Of a DNA stretch of 64,000 bases, positions 58,316 to 64,000 are shown piece by piece (the stretch's first letter is position 1; each line of letters starts with the position of its first letter). The stretch comes from Gnetum montanum (lineage: Eukaryota > Streptophyta > Gnetopsida > Gnetales > Gnetaceae). The position numbers were made by a program, and so were the translations under genes. The stretch spans positions 1-64,000 of the forward strand of contig MNCI01003051.1 in the NCBI GenBank assembly GCA_015680685.1, given 5' to 3'. The notes beneath the pieces were generated by a model, which was given only the letters and a program-made list of their open reading frames with translations, was not told where the DNA came from and searched no databases.

Positions 58316-60438
58316 TGTACTGTCCAAAATCATCGGTGTAAGGCTGGAAGAAAAATGAATGCCTAAATATCTTCGAAGAGATACAACGGACTCTACCTTC
58401 ATGTGACGGCAAGCTGGAAATAAATGAAGGCAGAGTTCCTTGAATGGTCTGTTCGCAAATCAAACAAGGACTTCCCTAGTGTACGCTATTGCAATGCGCT
58501 GGGTTACACATAAACGAGTGCGAACAGCAGAACAGAATGTAAACAAGCGTGTACAACAAAACGAATGTAAACAATTGTAAATAGTGTAATAATGCAAACA
58601 ATGTAAACTGGCTAGCAAAAAAATGCAAACAATGTAGATTACAAATGTGCACCAATCAGAACGTAGTTGTGGATTATCGCAAGTTAGATGTTTAGCCCCG
58701 GTGGAAATGCAGACGCTGGGAGAGTGTAAGTTTCTGACTCCAAAGTGTCTAACGTGTGAGATTTTGGATGCTCAAGGTTGCTCAGCATGAACAAATTTTG
58801 TATGGCAGAATTTTCCCAATGTTCTATGCTCTTGTGTGTTTAGAATTGCCAACCCCAGTTTAGTGTGAGATTGGGGTATTTATGCAGGTTTGAGTGCAGG
58901 ATTTGGATATGTGTGGAAGATCCATGGTTACCAGATGCGGGAAATGTGGATCAGGTGACAGGTGTGAACGTTTTGATTGGATGCATAAAATTTTACAATG
59001 TACAGCATGTAGCGTGACCAAGATCTCTTACGCTAGCGTGTGTAATCCACAGCACAAGAGCTTGATACGCTGAAAAATGCAAGATGTACAAAGAATGTTA
59101 AAGTACAAGAGTGGATCTGGATTTCTGGCCTCCAGATCTATAGATCTGTGCTATTTTTGCTCCAACAAGGCCTCCAACATGTGTGGATCTAGGTCTGGTA
59201 TGTCTGCAACGTGTCCTGGCATCAGCTTCTGGCATCCAGCATCCAGCGTGTCCAAGTGTTTACACTGTGTGTACACTACTGTTAGTGTGCTAGCGTGACC
59301 ATCATCGTGTCCAATGTTTATGATGCATTTTGACCCCATTTTCAACCTCTGAAGCCTATTCCAAGAGTGGATCTAGATGCTTGAGCTCCAAAGGGTGTTG
59401 CATGTCAAATTTAAGCTCATTCAGAGGCTGTTTTGGCTCTGTTTTGGTTGGTCACACTATGCAACGTGACCAAAGTGTGATCCCAGTGTGACCAAGTTTT
59501 CATGCTCTATTTTGAGCTGATTTTTGGACGCTGATCCCCCTTTTTTGATGCCTAACTACTGACTATTCTCCAAGGTGGTCTGGGTGTTGATTTTAACTCT
59601 ATTTTTCTTCTGTTTTAGGCCTGTTTAGTTTGGTCACGCTGTGCTTATGCTGTGCAGCGTGATCAAGTTTAAATGGCATGTTTGAAGCCCAAATTGTAAG
59701 TTTTTGAAGCCTATGAACATGTACAAGTGCTGCCTATCCCTGGGGGTTGCTCAAATGTCAAAGATGATGCCCCAAAATGGTTGATTTTCCCTGTTTTTTT
59801 TTGGTCATGTTGTGGTCACACTGTGTAATGTGAACAAAGTGGGACCCCAGCGTGACCAAGTTAAAATGACATATTTGAAGCTCAAATCTTGATTTTCTAA
59901 AGCCTTTGAACATGTACAAGTGCTACCAGTCCCTGTGGGTTACTCTGGTGTCAAAGATGCTACCTAAAACTGCTTGTTCTACCCTGTTTTTGCTTGGTTA
60001 TGTTGTGCTTACACTGTGCAGCGTCTGAAAAAGTAACCCTAGCGTCACCAACTGAAAATACCTTATTTAAGGCCCAAATTTGGATTTTCTAGAGGCTAGA
60101 AGTTGTTGGGGGCCTTGGTGAAGGTCATGGGGGGTTCTTGTGCTCGATTTTAGCCTATTTTGACTTACTTTTGAGGCTCCAAAAGTTGGTGACGCTCATC
60201 CTTACGTTGTGCAGCGTAAGCCAACGTGACCAAAGTGTAGCTAGCCCGAACCAAGTATTTTGAGCCTAAAACTTTTGATTCTAGATGCCATAAGTTGGTG
60301 CAGTCACCTATGGGCCCTAGGGGGACCTTGCTTGTTGAATCGTGAACCATCGGGGACTATTTTGGAGGCCTCCAAGTTTGGTCATGCTATACTCATGCTT
60401 AGGTAGCTACATGACTTAGCTTGAATCTTGTCTGAAAG
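58316..60438 (-). repeat. 5' LTR of element C, outer end truncated
   Basis: Collinear with 50256-52423 but stops at TGTCTGAAAG. The last 30 or so bases of the other LTR (TGTTAGGCC...GTTTTCA) are missing. The joint to ORF3 shares the 4-bp microhomology AAAG. Confidence 0.9.
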
Positions 60439-60546
60439 GAAAGCATCGACTAGATGTAGAATCATCCCAACCAAAGGACAAGTGGCCTAGAATAGGAAGG
60501 GACTAGAAACTAGAATAGCCTTAGGGGTAGGAAGCTGAGATACATG
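60435..60546 (+). repeat. 112-bp flanking duplication, right copy
   Basis: Second copy of 50144-50255; ORF3 continues from here without C. Confidence 0.93.
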
Positions 60547-63511
60547 CAATGGGACATCTTCATGAGGAGCCCGAAGTGGAATCTATATGACAAATTCTTG
60601 AAGCTACAACAAAGTGATCCCACCAAGATGAGGCATCAGGACCAAGGCCAAACCTTGAGGTCACTTTGATGGAGGCTTGTCTAAGATAAATCACATCCAA
60701 GGAGGTTCAAATATCTATCCTTAAAGAGCTAAACTTTAGAACCTTCTTGGAGTTTTCTTCACCAAATGTCAAAACTCAACTTCAGAACTCTCCCATGTGG
60801 CCCATCATCACTTCTAGTGAGGAGTGGTACATGGGAGAGACATATCTCTTTTGAAGCAATGGGTAACTCGGTGCCATACTGAAGATAAAAAACATTACTA
60901 TGTCCTACTTGGTGAAGGCCATCTCTCAAGCCATTAGGTTACCTAAAATTGGGACAACCTTGGTGGAAATTCTAATGTAGGTAAATCTAGGTGCAAAAAA
61001 AAGAATGGATGTAGTGGTGCTATGGAGTTGACTACAAGAAGTATGTTGCACTCATAATGGTAAAATAAGCATACTTTAAGATCGTGACATTTTAGCTCAA
61101 TCCAATAGTGAGGCCAAGCAAAATGACAACCTTTTCTACTCATGCTTGCATTGTTCTAAGTGGGAAATTCCTAGTCAACCTGCCATAGGTAATCTATCTC
61201 AAGATAGAAAAGCACTTTAAGGAGAATGAACATGGAAGAAAGGCACTCCCTTTTCCATGGTTAATCTATAAAATTATGTAAAAGAGAAGGGATAGCCCAC
61301 TATTCAAACGATACCCTTCATCATGCTCCTATCGCTTCTTGGGCAAAGATGATGAAGTATAAGGTGCTTGCTAAGGTAGTTCAAGAAGAGGACCAACCAC
61401 CATCAACACCCACTCATGAAATAACACCAGAGGCACATGCTACAATGGAGTGCATGTAAAAGCTCTGAGAACAACTCTTGCAATAGCAGTACGTTGGTCC
61501 AAGCGGTGACCCATCTATCTACCAACCAACCTTGAGCCATCTGAATGAGGTAACTCATACAATAAGTTAGTTGGAAGACATGGTGCTAGCTCTCTTTGCC
61601 CAAAAAATGCATGTGCTCACACACTCAAATCCTAGTGCCTAAAAGGTAATGATGTCCATTCCTAGATAATAGCAGTTCCTAGAAATCTCTAGGAATGTTA
61701 CTACCTTCTCGATGTGCTTAGAGAAGGGAGATGGGGCAATTGTGTTGGTGATGCAACATCAAGGGTAGGAAATGGTAGTCGAGGCAATGGTAAACATAGT
61801 GAATGAAGCCCTAAATGTTTCTGTGGCATCTATGCCAAATAGTGCTACACTCAGAGATGTGTAGACATTTGCAAGAATGACAAGTGGAAGGCTTAGCATG
61901 CCCTAGCATGAGGAGTTATTAGAATGATTGATGGGAATCTAGTAACCAATTTTGGAGGTCTTTGACCTTCTAGTGACATCATTGCTACCTAATCAATGCT
62001 ATTGGAGGTAAGGAGAAAGTGCATCATCACCAAGGCTCAACTTGAAATAGCCACAGTGGCGAATTAGTGCTTGGTTGCAAAGGTTGTAGAATTTACAGCT
62101 TGCCTCATTGATCCCACAATACTTAGCCAAGTAGTGGCCAAGGATGAAGCTTTTCAGTAGCTTTAGTTAAAACTTCAAGAAGCTAAGTATGCAAAGGAGT
62201 CAATGATCTTTGACTAGCCCTTAGCAGATGCAATTGTCTAAACCATTTAGAAGGACTTGTTGGAGGTTCACCAACAAAATGAAAATCTAACCAAGGACAA
62301 TCATTACCCACATATTGTTGAACTCAAAAAGAGCAAATGGTTGAATATTTGAGAGAACAACAAGAGTAGCTTGTCAAGATGACAATGGACATGAGGACGT
62401 TGGAAGTAGAGAACCAGAATCTCTTGATTGAAGAGGTCCATGCCCTTCGCTAGATATCTACAATTGAAATTTTCACCTAGAAGAATGAGGCCCTTAAATT
62501 TTAAAGGGTCAAAAACCACTATAGGGACTAGCTAGGCTTGCAAAAGAAGATCAATGAAAAGGAAATCAAACTATCAAGGTGAAGGTGAATGAGGCCCTCT
62601 AGTAGCTTCAACAAGGAGGTGACGTATGGTAGCCTATCTTTCATGGGTTGAATGCACGTAACAAAGTTAAAAATCTCCCTCAATGAGTTACAAATCAAGG
62701 AAATAACCAAATACATGGAGTTTTCCAACCTCTGCTATGCAAACTTGGTAATGTTGACTACTAAGAGGCCAAGGTTAGACTTAGAGAAGCAAGTGGCCAA
62801 CTCATATCTATTATACAAGGTTGAGTTCAAGCACCATAAGGAAACCAAGTAAAACCTTGAAACGACAAATGCTAAACTCAATTTTCTTAAGCAACATTTC
62901 ACTGATCAAAGATCAACAGCCAACAACCTAGCCCAAAGGATGAATGACTACTAGGAACTGCAAAGCACGGTAAAGACATTCAATGTGGAATGCAAACAAT
63001 TTGTAGCCTAGTTCATCAATGTAAAGGAGTTCTTTCCTATAATGCCCTATCCTTGGGATGTTACCATCCTGGCCCACATTGGTAATGCAATGTGAACTAT
63101 GAATGATCCCAGAAGTAAGGAGGAGAATGTGAAAGCATTACTGGATGTGGTTCTTATTCCACTAGTAGTGGCAACTGCAATCGAATAGCCACAACCACAA
63201 CCTTAACTACATAGCTATGTGCTCTAAAGGTAGGAGAAGGTTCTTCGACACCTCAGGAACCTCCATCGCCTAAGATCATTTGATTTCTCTCCCTATCTTT
63301 AAGGTGCTAAAGAAGTGTGCTGTTAATTTTTTTCATGATGTTCAATTTTGTTATCATGAATACTAAATTTTGTAAATATTGTAAATCTACCCACTTGAGC
63401 ACTTATTGTTTATTTATGTCAGTTGTGTTTTAATAGTTAGTCAATAATCCCATACCTTTTTAAAATGTTGTAAAGAACTTGTTCCTCCTTTTGTTTACTC
63501 AAGGACAAGTT

Positions 63512-63531
63512 TTCATTTAGTCGTAAAGGTA
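63512..63531 (+). other. Polypurine tract of element 3
   Basis: TTCATTTAGTCGTAAAGGTA directly before the LTR, a decayed form of TTCAGTCATGGGGGTA. Confidence 0.65.
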
Positions 63532-64000
63532 TGGTGAATTATGTGTCGACCGTGTTGACTATGGGATTCTGTCAACAACATCCCATCAATGGGATCCCAT
63601 CGACATAGAGCTTGCTACATCTACGAGTATCCATTGACATAGCATCCTATCTTGCCTATAAATACACACTCACTAGTTACATTTATAGTATCAATTCATT
63701 AGTACCATAGTGAAGTTCTTATAGTTTGTTCTTTTGAGAGTTAGAATATTTTCTAAGTGCCTACAGTAGGAGTGAGAAGTGTACGAATCTTTATTCGAGC
63801 ATTGATGTACCTGAGCACCTCGGTGTGATTGCCAATAAATACAAGCTTTCTTCATAAACCTTGTAGCACTTAGACTTAGCCTAATGTTTACTTAATACAT
63901 TTATTATTCATGCACATTACTTTAATGCATTTAATTAATTAATTAATTATTAATAATTAATACACATAAGTACAATCATCTTCAGTATACACTTAACGCT
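63532..64000 (+). repeat. 3' LTR of element 3 (cut by window end)
   Basis: First 469 bp, TGGTGAATTATG..., with U3 repeats (TCAATGGGATCCCATCGAC), TATA at about 63655 (GCCTATAAATAC), and the R/U5 blocks shared with 27618-28425. This identifies the plus-strand element as one unit spanning more than 36 kb of the window. Confidence 0.88.

Larger units (their letters stand above)
50256..60438 (-). mobile_element. Element C: non-autonomous Tat-like retrotransposon
   Basis: 10.2-kb minus-strand element in ORF3 of element 3: 5' LTR 58316-60438 (outer end truncated), primer-binding site, tandem 17-bp array, gag, protease, hairpin arrays 2 and 1, polypurine tract, 3' LTR 50256-52423. It has no RT, RNase H, integrase or antisense gene. 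It shares primer-binding site, polypurine tract, gag, protease and array types with B. Flanks are the 112-bp duplication rather than 5 bp. Confidence 0.9.
50135..63283 (+). pseudogene. Element 3 ORF3, split by element C
   Basis: N-terminal part 50135-50255 starts MAPKGKHRLDVESSQPKD. Element C interrupts it; the right side resumes at 60435 with a second copy of 50144-50255. Then NFRTFLEF...MWPI...EWYMGETYLF (60735-60855) matches element 1; a coiled-coil-like middle region follows; LQIKEITKYMEFSNLCYAN is at 62695-62750. The C-terminal block MPYPWDVTILAHIGNAM...NDPRSKEENVKALL lies at 63038-63145, and the end PPSPKII with TGA is at 63281. Many stops. Without C the ORF would have roughly 1,000 codons. 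The family is unknown; its post-pol position is that of env-like genes. Confidence 0.65.
27618..64000 (+). mobile_element. Element 3: Athila-like Ty3/gypsy retrotransposon split by elements B and C
   Basis: Plus-strand element with 5' LTR (27618-28425), primer-binding site, gag, protease, RT, integrase, spacer, U3-like cassette, leader intron, ORF3, polypurine tract and the start of the 3' LTR (63532 to the window edge). Removing B (30589-44987) and C (50256-60438) gives an element of about 12 kb, comparable with element 2. All coding regions are interrupted. The sequence flanking the 5' LTR is CACTA (27613-27617); its partner lies beyond the window. Confidence 0.88.

Overview
The window looks like intergenic DNA from a large, repeat-rich plant genome. 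A gymnosperm is my best guess, but the sequence does not prove it. I see no intact host gene, rRNA or tRNA. Almost everything is decayed LTR retrotransposon nested inside other retrotransposon. Stop codons mostly look like CAG, CAA, CGA or TGG changed by one C-to-T or G-to-A transition, as expected after long cytosine methylation.

Layout. (1) 59-920 is the 5' LTR of a minus-strand element (X) whose body lies off the left edge; it sits in the gag of element 1. (2) 921-7639 is element 1 (plus): gag tail, pol deleted, a third ORF (ORF3) and the 3' LTR. (3) 7640-10452 and 25578-26190 are the two halves of an AT-rich LINE split by element 2. (4) 10453-25577 is element 2 (minus), complete with both LTRs and an ATAAT target duplication. 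Its gag holds a 3.25-kb foreign insert carrying the 3' end of a cytochrome P450 gene. (5) 27618 to beyond 64000 is element 3 (plus), split by two younger minus-strand elements: B (30589-44987, target duplication TCCCC) and C (50256-60438).

Elements X, 1, 2 and 3 are one Ty3/gypsy family. Their LTRs end TGATGAGT...ACTCATCA, and the primer-binding site is a decayed complement of tRNA-Asp, which points to the Athila lineage. Each has gag, protease, RT, RNase H and integrase, or remnants of them, followed by a long ORF3 rich in coiled-coil-like sequence. Upstream of ORF3 lies a TATA-bearing cassette homologous to the U3 of the same element's own LTR, then a roughly 295-bp 5'-leader intron. A second polypurine tract lies at the end of integrase. 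Together these suggest ORF3 has its own LTR-derived promoter.

Elements B and C are a second, Tat-like family with a different primer-binding site (TGGCGCTAGAAGGAGGGCC, or TGGTGC in B), gag-protease fused in tandem, and two arrays of short hairpin repeats whose stems covary. B lacks RT and RNase H; in their place is a seven-exon gene on the opposite strand, about 1,040 codons with phase-consistent GT-AG introns. C lacks integrase and that gene, and its two hairpin arrays lie side by side, as if array-to-array recombination had removed everything between. C is flanked by a 112-bp duplication of ORF3 with a microhomology junction, not by a normal 5-bp target duplication.
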